From: Symbiodinium natans
Lineage: Eukaryota > Sar > Dinophyceae > Suessiales > Symbiodiniaceae
Assembly (NCBI GenBank): GCA_905221605.1
Contig: CAJNDS010002412.1
Span: 598,886-662,885, forward strand
Length of the DNA: 64,000 bases
Reading direction: 5' to 3'
The notes below the pieces were generated by a model. It had not been told where the DNA came from. It made no database searches and worked only from the letters and a program-made list of their open reading frames with translations. Below are positions 1-9,949 of the stretch, piece by piece. Within the stretch, counting starts at the first letter, position 1, and every line of letters begins with the position of its first letter. A program made the position numbers and the translations under genes.

Positions 1-94
1 TACATACATACATACATACATACATACATACATACATACATACATACATACATACATACATACATACATACATACATACATACACACACACACA
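1..94. repeat. TACA tetranucleotide microsatellite
   Basis: About 21 uninterrupted copies of TACA run from the window edge to about 84 and then pass into a short CA run. The array is cut by the window start, so its full length is unknown. Confidence 0.97.
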
Positions 95-715
95 TCTCAC
101 ACTGACACTTTGAAAGCCCCCAACGGAATCCCATTCCCAAGAAACCGCAATCCTAAGCGGGGTGCAGCGCGTGCCAAACCCCTGAACCCTACACACGCAG
201 CCCCACCCTAAAACCCCATCGTGGGCAAGTTCCCAAATCCTTGTACCCGAAAAACTCCGAAACCCCAGAGCCCTAAACCACTACACCCCAAACCACTAAG
301 CCCCTCAACTCGAAACTAAGCCCAAAAAGCCCTCTAAACCCTCAAAAACTATAGCCCCAAAACCAGCAAAACCTTAAAGTCTTTTCAGCCCCAAACCCCC
401 TGCTCAGAAACCTTACACCCACCAACCCCAAAACCTCGAAAACCCTAAACCCTAAAGCCACGATCAGGCAAACCCTGAAAAGCCCTCCAACCCCAAAAAA
501 CACTCAAAGCCCTAAAACCCAAACCCTCAAACTCCAAAACCCCAAAAACCCCAAAGAAAACCAGCACCCTAAACCCCCCACCAAAATCCCCCCACAAACT
601 AGTCATCAAGCCCTAACACCCTAACACCCTAACACCCTAAACCCTAAACCCTAAACCCTAAACCCTAAACCCTAAACCCTCAACCCTCAAACCCTAAACC
701 CCCGAACTAGTCACT
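95..715. repeat. Degenerate telomere-like tract, C-rich strand
   Basis: The stretch is made of diverged variants of CCCTAAA (CCCCAAA, CCCTCAA, CCCGAAA). It becomes almost perfect between about 600 and 700. No credible coding sequence is seen. Confidence 0.9.
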
Positions 716-825
716 AAGGGCCTTCGTGCGGGCCGGCTGCGGCCCTCAGGAGCGCACTGCTCCGGGCCGAAAGTTTTGCAGCTCGAGCGAGAAGTGCCGG
801 GGGAGTGCAGCGGAGGAGTTCAGGT
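716..825 (-). other. Unique GC-rich island, possible exon
   Basis: This 110-bp island sits between a CCCTAAA block and a TTTAGGG block. On the minus strand one frame reads SSAALPRHFSLELQNFRPGA with mostly G/C third positions, then meets a possible GTGCGC donor. It resembles the better-supported islands further along, but strand and function are uncertain. Confidence 0.2.
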
Positions 826-1110
826 CTTGGGGGTTTGAGGGTTTGAGGGTTTAGGGTTTTTTCGGGTTTAGGGTTTTGGGCTTAGGGTTTCTATACCCCT
901 TTGGTAGGATTCCAGCTGCATGGTTGAGGGCGCGATTTTGAGCGCTTCGGCACGGGGTTGAAGCTTCAGGTCTTGGAAGCCATGACTTTGAGAGTCTCGG
1001 TTTTGGTCTAGGGTTTAGGGACTAGGGCGTAGGACTTGGGGGTTAGGGTTTAGGGTTTAGGGTTGAGGGCTTAGGGCTTAGGACTTAGGGCTTAGGGCTT
1101 TTTCGGTGGG
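826..1110. repeat. Telomere-like tract, G-rich strand
   Basis: Diverged TTTAGGG units (TTTGAGG, CTTAGGG, TTGAGGG) in the opposite orientation to the preceding block. Similar G-rich blocks recur throughout the first 45 kb. Confidence 0.85.
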
Positions 1111-1175
1111 AAGTGGTGGGGTTGCCGAGGCTTGTTGCAGTTGGGCCTGCGAGACTGGACTAGGGATATTTAACA

Positions 1176-1265
1176 TTAGGGGAGCCAGCTTTCATCATGC
1201 AGTTTCTCGATGATTTCGTCGACGATGCTACAGCCTAGAGTAGGCCATACGACATTCTCTTTCTC
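1176..1265 (-). CDS. Candidate last exon of a minus-strand gene, function unknown
   Basis: The minus strand reads ENVVWPTLGCSIVDEIIEKL and on to a TAA at 1176-1178. The peptide has a normal residue mix and a predicted amphipathic helix. A possible acceptor AG lies near 1265-1271, with an intron of roughly 75 bp separating it from the island at 1345-1547; the GTGCGT donor fits if the downstream exon supplies two bases. The exact junction is not proved. The coding-like content stops at the stop codon and repeat DNA follows, which suggests a gene 3' end. The protein was not recognised. Confidence 0.4.
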   Translation of the reverse strand, partial: EKENVVWPTLGCSIVDEIIEKLHDESWLP

Positions 1266-1344
1266 CTTCTTGGTATGTTTCGGCGATGCCAAGAGGCCCC
1301 CAACGAAACCCCACAAAAACCCCAGAAAGAAGCTTTTTACGCAC

Positions 1345-1547
1345 CGGAGGTGCCCCACTGGTACACGCTCTGCACGAGCCCCTTGAGGGCTCCCACGTCG
1401 ATGGGCTTGCCGCGATCCCTCCCCTCACGGAAACCCGACTGGGCATCGCTGATGCACTTGCAGCCATGGGCCGCAGCGGCTGCTGAGTATCTGGAGAGCC
1501 AGTCCTTGCTTTCGACCCCCGACCCCCAAGGAGACGAATAGAGGGGG
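1345..1547 (-). CDS. Candidate internal exon, minus strand, function unknown
   Basis: After a possible CTTCAG acceptor at 1548-1553 one minus-strand frame stays open for about 67 codons and ends at a GTGCGT donor (1339-1344). Part of the peptide reads KDWLSRYSAAAAAHGCKCIS and later GKPIDVGALKGLVQSVYQWG. Third codon positions are strongly G/C, as in dinoflagellate genes, and both edges coincide with splice-like signals. It probably belongs with the candidate terminal exon just downstream. No domain was recognised. Confidence 0.45.
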
Positions 1548-1579
1548 CTGAAGACTTAGAATAGGGTTTTGGGGGCTAC

Positions 1580-1598
1580 TATGGTATGCATATATATT

Positions 1599-1645
<47 letters not shown>

Positions 1646-1655
1646 GTATATAGAG
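1580..1655. repeat. AT/GT microsatellite
   Basis: A run of AT dinucleotides, then GT dinucleotides, then AT again. Confidence 0.95.
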
Positions 1656-1764
1656 GGGCCATAACGGAATACCATGTATAATACTTCCGACCCCCATATT
1701 CTAAATAATGCCAGGAAGCACTGAAGACCGAACAAGGCGTAAAGACGCGGCTAACATTTTGACA

Positions 1765-1883
1765 CTTGGAGGTTCATGGGTACTTATACCCACAAGCATA
1801 AAGCTACTTATAGCCTACTTAGAGACTTAGAAACCTTATAGGTACAGTTATAATTCGGGCTATGAGTACCCTGAACCTCCAAG
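1765..1883. mobile_element. MITE-like inverted-repeat element, family A, copy 1
   Basis: The 119-bp element starts CTTGGAGGTTCATGGGTACT and ends with the imperfect reverse complement (AGTACCCTGAACCTCCAAG). Two more copies lie at 21681-21801 and 28090-28262 with the same termini. There is no coding capacity. The termini and short length fit a non-autonomous DNA transposon or an introner-like element; no clear target duplication is seen for this copy. Confidence 0.65.
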
Positions 1884-2037
1884 CATCCACTGCAAAGAAC
1901 TCACTTCAAGAAGCTTTGGGGGTTGCAACTCGGAGGTTCATGAAACCCACAATACCCTGAACTCCGAGACCCTACAGCCCTGATGCCCTGACCCATCAAG
2001 CCCGAAGCCCTGAAACTCCGCAAGCTGCAGAAGAAGC

Positions 2038-2105
2038 CCCTAAACCCTAAACCCTAAACCCTAAACCCTAAGCCCTAAGCCCTAAGCCCTAAGCCCTAAG
2101 CCTTG
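2038..2105. repeat. CCCTAAA tract
   Basis: Short near-perfect CCCTAAA run passing into CCCTAAG units. The surrounding 1890-2200 is degenerate telomere-like DNA with no gene seen. Confidence 0.9.
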
Positions 2106-2214
2106 AAACCCTGAAGAGCCAAGTCCCAAAACCGAAACCTCAAAGACACCAACATCTGAACCCTGAAACCTGAAGCCTAAACCCCAAACCAACGCATGAA
2201 AAAAAACTAAGTAT

Positions 2215-2540
2215 TAATGATAATCATCGTCATCATCATAATCAGAATAATGATCATAATTGTCATCATAACAAAAAGAAGAAGAATGATGATGATGATG
2301 CTGATAATGATAATGATAGTAATGACAATCATACTAATAATAATGATGATAATAATAATGATAATAATAGTGATGATAATGATAATGATAAAAATAATGA
2401 TAATGAGAATGATAATGAGAATGATAATGAGAATGGTAATGAGAATGATAATGATAATGAAACTGATAATGACAGTGATAATGATCATAGCAACATAAAA
2501 CATAGTAGTAATAATAAAAAATGATAATGATACAAACAGA
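2215..2540. repeat. Imperfect AATGAT-type array
   Basis: An AT-rich, interspersed ATG/ATA/AAT trinucleotide array with local units such as AATGAGAATGAT. Long frames on both strands (poly-Ile/Met or poly-His/Tyr) come from the repeat and are not treated as genes. Confidence 0.9.
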
Positions 2541-2639
2541 TAAATACAAAAAGATATAAATTCACATATATACACACATATATATATATATATATGCTAC
2601 CCCCCCCCCCTCCAGGAGAATCTACCTTTTCAGGTAATC

Positions 2640-3935
2640 TTGGATCTTGGATGGGTTTAGGGTTTAAGGTTTAGGGTTTAGGGTTGAGTGATGGTACCCC
2701 CCCCCCCCCAATCTTATGGTTCGAGGCGTACCGTCCTTCCTTCTCCATTATCTGCAATTGATATACAGTACATATACCCTATATACATACATGATGTGGG
2801 CACGTATCCTACTTTGTCTTTGCTTTTCCTAGCCCTATGGGATTTAAAGTTCAAGAGTTTAAGCCTCAAACCCTATAGGGTTACAAGGTTCTGTTACTGT
2901 AGGGTTTAGCGGGTTTAGGGTTTAAGGATTCTAAACGTGAGCCCTGTAAGGCTTCAGGGTTTGTCGTTGAAACAGTAAAGGGGTTAAAACCCTACAAGGT
3001 TTCGGGTTACGATTTTTAAATTCCTAAGTCTTAAACCACAAAAGGGTAAACCATGTAGGGTTTAAACCCTATAAGGGCTAGCCCCGATAGGGTTCTAGAG
3101 ATACACCCTGAATAACCCTAAAGCTTTACATCCTATAGGGTTTAAATATTTCAACCTAAACCCTAAACCTTTAAACCTATAGAGTTTAAAGGCCACCTAT
3201 TCGGTTTAAATACCTAACCCTATAGGGACTCTATAGGGTTTAAGGTTCAAGCCTTTAGGGTTACAGATTGAATGCCCAAGCCTTAGGTTTTAATCACTAG
3301 ATCTTGCACCTGTAAAATCCTATGGGGCTTGCAGATTGTAATGCCTAAACCTCAAGGCTAAATTCCTAAACTTCATTCGCCTTCAAAACCTAAGGTCTGG
3401 GCATTTATACTTTTAGCGCCTTTAGGGTTAAGACCTTGGAACCTTCATAGGGTTTTAGGGTTCTGACCCTAAAGGGTTTAGGGTGAGGTTGAAATGTCTA
3501 AACCTTAAACACTTAAGGTTTAAACTCTATGGGCTTAGGTTTGAATGCATGAGTCTTAATTAAACCCTGAACCTTTACACCTTAAACCTATAGGGTTTAA
3601 AGGTTAAGGGCTTAGGTTCAATTGCCGGTTAAATGCCTGAATCTTAAACCTGTAGGGTTTAAAAGTTAAGGGTTTTGGTTTAATTTCCGGCTTAGATTTG
3701 AAATCCTTACATCTTACACCCTAAACCTTTAAACCTTAACCCTATAGGGTTTAAAGGTTAAGGGTTAAGTTTAGTTGCTTAACCTTGAAACCCCATAGGG
3801 TTTAAAGGTGTAGGGTTTAAGGTGTAGCCCTAGATCCTATAGGTTTAAGGCATAGCGATTAAAACCCTAAACCTGTAGGGTGTCGGGGCTTCTCTTAAAT
3901 CCTTAAAGCCTTAAAGCCTTAACCCCGATAGGGTT
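2640..3935. repeat. Diverged telomere-like DNA with CCCTATAGGG motifs
   Basis: No gene is seen. The region is a mosaic of TTTAGGG/CCCTAAA fragments in both orientations. Many are joined head to head as CCCTATAGGGTTTAAA or close variants (for example near 2870, 3135, 3222, 3588 and 3745), which makes short palindromes. C and G homopolymer runs lie at about 2597 and 2697. Confidence 0.7.
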
Positions 3936-4016
3936 TTAGAGACAAGCCCAGCCCAAACAACCCTTAACCTTAAGAAAAAAACCCTGGAGCTGGAGCGGGA
4001 GCGGAGCGGAGCGGAG

Positions 4017-4018
<2 letters not shown>

Positions 4019-4050
<32 letters not shown>

Positions 4051-4131
4051 GGGGGGGGGGTACCCACAGGTCTCAAGGCCAAGTTGGAAGAAACCCCCCT
4101 CCCCCCCCCCCCCCCCCCCCTCCCCCCCCCC
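4019..4131. repeat. Poly-G tract followed by poly-C tract
   Basis: A G run with rare interruptions (about 4019-4060) is followed some 35 bp later by a C run (about 4096-4131). Together they form an inverted repeat that could fold into a G:C hairpin; the G-rich strand could also form a quadruplex. Homopolymer lengths should be taken as approximate. Confidence 0.85.
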
Positions 4132-4395
4132 ACCTAAGCAACCCGACTGCTTATAAGCAACCCAACTGCTTCTAAGCAACACACCTAAAACAAAAGACAA
4201 ACTCTTATACCTCATCCTCTGGATATGGAAATCTGAAACTCTCATCATGTAGAGATTGAAATGCGAATCTTGTTGAAGATGAGAGGGCAAGAATCTATAC
4301 GAAAGCGTTAGAGGTATCTTCAACCCGATACGAAAAAGCTACAGGTGTCTTAAACCCCCACCCTTTGGAGGTAGATTCTCCAGGGGGGGGGTACC

Positions 4396-4426
<31 letters not shown>

Positions 4427-4539
4427 CATATAACGCACGCACACAGAGCTTGGAGCACCCGTCCTGCACATTGGATGCGCTGATGCCACCTGTGAAGCCA
4501 ATTGGCTGAGCGACCTTGGTTTGCCATCTTCGGTGTTTG

Positions 4540-4670
4540 GAGGGTGCAGGGGGGGGGTGTAAGGGGTGTGTCAGGGTGTCAAGGGGGTGTAAGGGGAGTG
4601 TTTAGCGGGGGTGTAAGGGGGGTGTAAGGGGGGTGTAAGGGGCGTGTAACGGGGGGGGTTTAGGTGGTGT
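4540..4670. repeat. G-rich minisatellite GGGTGTAAGG
   Basis: Irregular tandem copies of a roughly 10-bp unit (GGGGTGTAAG and variants). The flanks 4135-4540 and 4680-4910 contain an AT run (about 4396-4430) and no supported gene. Confidence 0.75.
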
Positions 4671-4914
4671 AGGGCTTTTTGTGGCACAGCGACAGCAGGC
4701 CATTCATATGAGACAAGGTCGATGCTGCTTTTGCATGGACTTTGTGGCTGTTCCAGGGTCGCTTCTGTTCGAATGCCGGAGGCCTCTGGAGATTCAAAAC
4801 GACAAGGTCTAGAACGTTTTTTGTCACAAAGGAAGCACTTGAAGGCCCTGGACGTGGTGGGGCCTCCGGCCGAGACTCCCCCCCCCCCCCCCCCCCCTCG
4901 AATTCAGGGTTGAG

Positions 4915-5090
4915 GGTTGAATTTTAGGGTTAGGGTTTTAGAGGGGTTAGGTTTAGGGTTTAGGGTTTAGGGTTTAGGGTTTAGGGTTTAGGGTTTAGGG
5001 TTTAGGGTTTAGGGTTTAGGGTTTAGGGTTTAGGGTTTGGGGTTTGGGGTTTGGGGTTTGGGGTTTGGGGTTTGGGGCTCAGGGACTTGA
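4915..5090. repeat. TTTAGGG telomere-like array
   Basis: About 20 units: a stretch of perfect TTTAGGG followed by six TTTGGGG variants. One of the longest pure arrays in the window. It is internal, so it is not a chromosome end. Confidence 0.95.
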
Positions 5091-5274
5091 AAATGACGGC
5101 GGAATACGGCGCCCCCATCGTGCAGTTCTGACACAGACTCGCGCAGGCGCTAACTCACGAAATGTGCCACAAATGAAATGTTTTCTGTGAATGAGTTGCA
5201 TGAATATCTGAGTCATAACAGTAGCACTCAAAATCATGTACTGCGGTAGTGAGGGTTAGAAAGATGACAAAAGC

Positions 5275-5670
5275 AACCTAAACCCTAAAGACCTAAACCC
5301 CCAAACCCAAAACTCAAACTCCTAAACCCCAAAACCCCAAAACCCCTAAACCCTAAACCTAAAACCCTAAACCTAAACCCTAAACCCTAACCCCACCCAA
5401 ACCCTAAACCCTAACCCCCAAACCCCTAAACTAAACCTCTCGAAGAACAGGGCTTAGGGTTTAAGGTGTCAAAATTCAAGGTTTAGGGTGTAAGACGCTC
5501 TCTTGCGGTTTAAGTTTAGGGGGGTTTGGGGTGTTGGGGCCTGGGGGATTCGGGTTTAGGATGTAAGGCGGGCTGACTTGCTATCATTTCTGACGCCCTA
5601 AACCCTAAACCCTAAACCCTAAACCCTAAACCCTCAACCCTCAACCCTCAACCCTAAACCCGGCAGGAAA
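5275..5670. repeat. CCCTAAA blocks with intervening TTTAGGG
   Basis: CCCTAAA variants at 5275-5440 and 5595-5665 flank a short G-rich segment (about 5450-5580). The orientation flips twice in 400 bp. No gene is seen. Confidence 0.85.
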
Positions 5671-5695
5671 GTCGAGTCCTAGGCCCTGCAGCTGC

Positions 5696-5787
5696 GAGCC
5701 TCCCGGGGATAATCCGCAGGGATCTCCGGCACGGCGTCGGGAACCTTGCCAGAGCCCGCGGAGTTGTCGAAGAAGGCGACCAAGTTC
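5696..5787 (-). CDS. Candidate exon, minus strand, function unknown
   Basis: Bounded on the 5' side by GGAATTCAG (acceptor-like, at 5788-5796), the minus strand reads NLVAFFDNSAGSGKVPDAVP and then EIPADYPREA. GC3 is high and there is no stop. The 3' edge is probably a GC or GA donor, which dinoflagellates use, so that boundary is approximate. It sits between telomere-like blocks that would be intron. Not recognised. Confidence 0.4.
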
Positions 5788-5799
5788 CTGAATTCCGGG

Positions 5800-6720
5800 G
5801 TTTAGGGTCTGGAGTTTAGCGTCAAGGAATTGGGTTTAGGGTTTAGGGTTTAAGGGTTCGGGATTGGGGGTTTAGGGCTTACGTTTCGGGCTCTTGGCAC
5901 TTGCTCGGTTCAGCACTGAGTGTAGAAGTTCCGCATTTCAGACCCTGGGCCAAACCGAAGAGAGCTCGGGTAGAATGTAAGGCTGTTAGGGTTTAGGGTT
6001 TCAGGGTAAACCCCCCCCCATATCCCGATTTACTCGACCGGCTGGTATCTAGCACTTCACCCTCCGACTAAACCCTAAACCCTAAACCCTAAACCCGAAA
6101 CCCTGAACCCTAAGCCGGTTTACCTCATGTGTTCTTTTTTTGGGGACTCTCTCCGCATGCGGAGTCCTCTCCATGATCTGAGCCCCATTTTAACATGACC
6201 CATGATCCATATCAATTCCCCCCAAACCAGAGCTTCCAGCTGCTCAGCCCTAAACCTCAGCCCTAAACCTCAGCCGTAAAGCCTAAACCCTAAACCCTAA
6301 ACCCTAAACCCTAAACCCTAAACCGCAAACCAAAAAAGACTTCTGACGGCGACCCGGCTCCCTGCTGGCTTCCCTGAGCTCCTTTCACTGGAGGCCTCCG
6401 CTTCCATCGATATTGGTTTGGGACAGTTAGGGTTTAGGGTTTAGGGTTTAGGGTTTAGGGTTTAGGGTTTAGGGTTTAGGGCTTAGGGCTTAGGGCTTAG
6501 GGCTTAGGATTTCGGGTTTGGGGCTCAGGGTTTACGGTTTACGGTTTAGGGTTTATGGTTTAGGGCTTAGGGTTTAGGGTTCTTGGGACTTGCGGCTCCT
6601 AGGGTTTAGGGCTCTTAGGGTTTAGGGCTGTTAGGGTTTAGGCCTGTTAGGGTTTAGGCCTGTTAGGGCTGAGAATTTAAGGGTTTAGGAGCTAAGGGTT
6701 TAAGGTTTGGGTTTCGGGTG
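5800..6720. repeat. Mixed telomere-like blocks
   Basis: Blocks at 5820-5885 (G-rich), 6065-6115 and 6240-6330 (C-rich) and 6425-6720 (G-rich, including about eight perfect TTTAGGG units). A GC-rich unique island at about 6340-6411 reads LLTATRLPAGFPELLSLEAS on the plus strand, but also has an open minus frame, so no strand is assigned. A perfect 14-bp palindrome CTCCGCATGCGGAG lies near 6152. Confidence 0.8.
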
Positions 6721-7084
6721 CTCCAGATTTCGTCTTGGGACCCCTGACAGGGGTGAGGGGGAAAGGTTGGTGGTTACTTGCAGGGTTTGGGTTCTAGGGT
6801 GTTCGGGAGGCTACAGCTGAGTCTTGCATGCGTTTAGGCTTTTGGGTTGGCAGGCAACGAGTGGTGCCCTTTCCTTTCACCCTTTTTAGGCTGTGCATCT
6901 TGAGCGGGCAGGAACAACAGTGATGTAGTATGACTTTCTCGGTTGCTTGCTTCACTTACGCCTTCTCAACTGCACAGAAGGCGGGAAGGTAGCCTTTGCC
7001 GAATCCTTGTGCACATGTTCCCCCAGACCTTATGGCCAAAAAGCATCTGTCGCCCCATGTCTTCAAACACTACAGATCACACCA

Positions 7085-7205
7085 TTGACGAGCGGAAGCC
7101 CTGATCCCTGTACCCTCAAACCCTGAACCCTGAACCCTAAACCCCAAACCCCAAACCCTAAACCCCTAAACCCTAAACCCTAAACCCCAAACCCTAAACC
7201 TCAAA
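7085..7205. repeat. CCCTAAA tract
   Basis: C-rich telomere-like units with CCCCAAA variants. The preceding 6720-7085 is unique sequence in which no gene is seen. Confidence 0.88.
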
Positions 7206-7261
7206 CCTCAAGGGGGGCGGGGGGAGTTGGAGTCCAAGGAGTCGGAGTTTCCCCCCTATGC

Positions 7262-7354
7262 CCCTCCTGCAGCAGCCGCTGCATGAAGGGCCAGGAGTCC
7301 GCGGAAGTGGAGTCGGGGAGAAGGCGCTGGAAGATCGGGATCAAGAACAGGGTC
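7262..7354 (-). CDS. Candidate exon, minus strand, function unknown
   Basis: Downstream of an acceptor-like ACACCAAG the minus strand reads TLFLIPIFQRLLPDSTSADS and then WPFMQRLLQEG. The mix of hydrophobic and charged residues, the high GC3 and the repeat DNA on both sides support an exon. A GCATAG sequence at the 3' edge could be a GC donor. Phases do not join cleanly to the neighbouring islands, so intermediate exons or wrong edges are possible. Confidence 0.4.
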
Positions 7355-7359
7355 CTTGG

Positions 7360-7815
7360 TGTTCAGGGTTTAGGGTCAGGGTTTAGGGTTTAGGGTTTAG
7401 GGTTTAGGGTTTAGGGTTTAGGGTTTAGGGTTTAGGGTTTAGGGTTTAGGGTTTAGGGTTTCGGGTTTCGGGTTTAGGGTCTGGGGCTTAGGGCTTGGGG
7501 GTTGAGGTCCTTTAGGGTCCAGGATTGAGGGTTCAGGGTTTAGGGTTCAGGGTTTTAGCAATTCAGGATGCTTCAAGCCCAGGGCAGACATGCCCGCAGA
7601 TATCGACGAGAGAGCTCAAAAAAACAACAACAACCCAACACCCCCAAAGAACCCTAAACCCTGGCCGTAAACCCTAAACCCTAAACCCGAAACCCTAAAC
7701 CCTAAACCCTAAACCCTAACCTAAACCCTGAACCCTAAACCCTAAATCCTAAACCCTAAACCCTAAACCCTAAACCCTAACCCTAAACCCTAAACCCAAA
7801 ACCCTAACCCCAAAG
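7360..7815. repeat. TTTAGGG array then CCCTAAA array
   Basis: TTTAGGG copies fill 7360-7560, followed by about 70 bp of unique sequence and CCCTAAA copies at 7655-7815. The two arrays point towards each other. Confidence 0.92.
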
Positions 7816-7822
7816 GTTCAGG

Positions 7823-7939
7823 AGAAGTCGCTCTGGATGCCGTTCCGCGAGCTCCACCAAGTGCTGGCTGCTCTTCTCCCAGACTTCGCCAGGCGTGAAG
7901 AGCTCCGTTGGGAGGCCGCGAGCACTGATGTTCACCTCC
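7823..7939. other. Unique GC-rich island, possible exon, strand unclear
   Basis: The plus strand reads EKSLWMPFRELHQVLAALLP and continues open with GC-rich third positions between a CCAAAG acceptor-like site and a GTTTAG donor-like site. A minus frame is also open and protein-like (HLVELAERHPERLLLN). Flanking repeats make an exon plausible, but the strand cannot be chosen by eye. Confidence 0.3.
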
Positions 7940-8090
7940 GGTTTAGGGGGGTTTAGGGGGTTTAGGGGTTTAGGGGTTTAGGGGGTTTAGGGGGTTTAGG
8001 GCGGTTTAGGGGTTTAGGGGTTTATGGGTTTAGGGTTTGGGGTTTAGGGTTTTTTGGGGATTTGGGGGTCTAAACCCTAAACCCTAAGGG
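7940..8090. repeat. TTTAGGGG variant array
   Basis: About 12 copies of GGTTTAGGGG-like units with extra G residues, ending in two CCCTAAA units. Confidence 0.88.
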
Positions 8091-8246
8091 TTTGAAGCCC
8101 CCGGTCCAGCAATTCGGGGTTAAGGCTTTGCCCAACCCACAACCCCTCAGGCCCTTGGGCGGGAAATCCGAGACACCCTGCAGAGTCGTATACTTACCAA
8201 GCTGAAAAGAAGCCTCGGAAGCCTCCCAGGGTTTACAGTTTCGGGC

Positions 8247-8343
8247 TGGGATGTTCCCCCTTATACTAAAGGTCCTTCATGTATATAGTACCCCTCTAAT
8301 ATAATCCCTATTAAGGACTGTTAGTATAAGGGGGAACATCCCA
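8247..8343. mobile_element. 97-bp inverted-repeat element, family B
   Basis: The ends are a perfect 22-23 bp inverted repeat: TGGGATGTTCCCCCTTATAC (continuing TAA) on the left and its reverse complement on the right, around a 50-bp AT-rich loop. A diverged copy of the left half lies at about 25777-25840. It looks like a MITE or introner-like element and has no coding capacity. Confidence 0.7.
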
Positions 8344-8392
8344 CGTTTAGGAATCAGGGTTTGGGGCTTAGGGCCTTTGAGTCCTGGCCCGC

Positions 8393-8470
8393 CTGTATGT
8401 GGCGCGCGCGGTACTTGCTGCACAGCTCGTCAATCAGGCGCAGCATCTCAGGATCCCCCCGTAGCAGCGC
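8393..8470 (-). CDS. Candidate exon, minus strand, function unknown
   Basis: Between an AG (TCCAAG) and a CAG/GCGGGC boundary, 26 codons read in phase 0: ALLRGDPEMLRLIDELCSKY, then RARHIQ. Third positions are overwhelmingly G/C. Its 0-0 phase fits the preceding island at 9096-9162, which ends in phase 0. A longer minus frame continues on both sides, but its flanks are less protein-like. Not recognised. Confidence 0.42.
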
Positions 8471-8989
8471 CTTGGACACTTGGGGCTCAGGGCTCTTGGG
8501 GTTTGGGGGCTGTTGTGTGAGGGTTTCCGGAAGTAGGGGGTTTTTCCTTGTTTTTGGGGTGCTCCTAAGTAGAGGCTGCCATGCTTGCAGGATTTTGTGG
8601 AAGCTCCCATATTCGGGGTGCTCGGCTTTGTTCGGCGCTTTGTGTAGTGAGGATGTGAGGTCTAAGTTGAGGCTTCTGGGAGACTTTACAATCTGGGACT
8701 CACATGGAAACGGCTCGTGGAAGTGAGCTTGCCGCGGTGTCTGGAAGCACGATCCGAGGGTTCTTACCAATGGTGTATAAGGTCTTGCAATGGAAAAACC
8801 AAAAAGCGGAAGGAACACGCTGTTGGAGCACCCCAACCCAAGCCCCCCCACCCCTCCCCCAAACAAAAACATCAAAAACAACCTGGGGGTTTACGAAAAT
8901 ACGCACACCCTTTCTATAGCGAGGAGTAGAGTATCTGCGGGTATATTAGGAGTACCCCAAGTGTGGGGAAACAGCCACCTCTCCCCTAA

Positions 8990-9080
8990 ACCCTAGACCC
9001 TGAACCCTAAACCCTAAACCCTAAACCCTAAACCCTAAACCCTAAACCCTGAACCCTGAACCCTGAACCCTGAACCCTAG
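8990..9080. repeat. CCCTAAA/CCCTGAA array
   Basis: Perfect CCCTAAA units pass into CCCTGAA units. Confidence 0.95.
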
Positions 9081-9095
9081 CCAAGACGCGCTCAC

Positions 9096-9162
9096 GTAGG
9101 GGCACTCCTTGGTGTTGTTGAGGTGGAAGGAGAGCCGGGTACCCGCAGGCATGGCCGCAATC
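9096..9162 (-). CDS. Candidate exon, minus strand, function unknown
   Basis: A 67-bp island with an acceptor-like TTGACCCAG upstream and a TAC/GTGAGC donor downstream. It reads IAAMPAGTRLSFHLNNTKEC and then PY, with nearly all third positions G or C. Both flanks are telomere-like arrays. The good splice signals at both ends and the strong codon bias make this one of the better exon candidates. Not recognised. Confidence 0.45.
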
Positions 9163-9184
9163 CTGGGTCAAGCTGAACCCACCA

Positions 9185-9275
9185 ATAGCCCTAAACCCTA
9201 AACCCTAAACCCTAAACCCTAAACCCTAAACCCTAAACCCTAAACCCTAAACCCTAAACCCTACACCTAAACCCC
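9185..9275. repeat. CCCTAAA array
   Basis: About 11 near-perfect CCCTAAA units. Confidence 0.95.
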
Positions 9276-9429
9276 TAAAACTCCCCTGAGCCCTGAACGC
9301 AAATTTCCAGCACCCCCAAGGCTCGTATCCTACCCAAAAGGCCCATCCATACTTCGGATTTTTGTTGGCCCCCTGTTATATAACCCTGACATACACTATA
9401 CAGAACACAGGGGTTTACAACGGCTTCGG

Positions 9430-9560
9430 GGCTTTGGAGGTTCAGAGGCTTACGGTTTAGGGCTTAGGGTTGAGGGCTTAGGGCTTTAGGGTTTAGGCTT
9501 TAGGGTTTAGGGCTTAGGGCTTCGGGTTCTTAGGCTTTAGGGCTTCGGAGGGTGTTCAGG
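9430..9560. repeat. TTTAGGG variant tract
   Basis: Diverged G-rich units (CTTAGGG, TTTAGGC). The neighbouring 9560-9800 is G-rich unique DNA with an 11-G run near 9660; no gene is seen there. Confidence 0.75.
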
Positions 9561-9814
9561 GGTTCAGGAGTTGGGGGGGGTGTGGAGGTGCAGGGCTTTC
9601 GGTGAAGGGCTGGGGGGAGCTTGTCTAAGTATAAGACCGGGCCAAAGCTTATCACAGGGGGGGGGGGGGTGTGTCTTTGGTGTCGGCTTTCGCCCGCAAT
9701 TTTTCTTAGCGAAGGCCCTTTTCGAACAATTAGAGTGGGGGCGTTTAGGGCACTCAGGGCATTCAGGGCTTAAGGAAGCCTAGGGCTCAACCTAAGCCCC
9801 GACATCCAGCACAC

Positions 9815-9899
9815 CGAACCCATGAGCCCACGGGCCAGAGCTCATCCCATCGATCTCGTGCCACGCAGGGTAGGTCTCTCCATTCGGATAGCGGCGGCC
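9815..9899 (-). CDS. Candidate exon, minus strand, function unknown
   Basis: An acceptor with a pyrimidine-rich run (CACTCTCTTGGCAAG) precedes a frame reading GRRYPNGETYPAWHEIDGMS and then SGPWAHGF, followed by a GTGTGC donor. The peptide has conserved-looking aromatic and glycine content. A second minus frame is also open, so the reading frame is likely but not certain. Not recognised. Confidence 0.38.
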
Positions 9900-9949
9900 C
9901 TTGCCAAGAGAGTGATTTCAACAACCCCGCCAAAAAAAAAAACTCAAGC

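Noticed and set aside
2207-2575. Long open frames on both strands (poly-Ile, poly-Met/Ile)
   Set aside because: They follow directly from the ATN trinucleotide array and have no protein-like composition.
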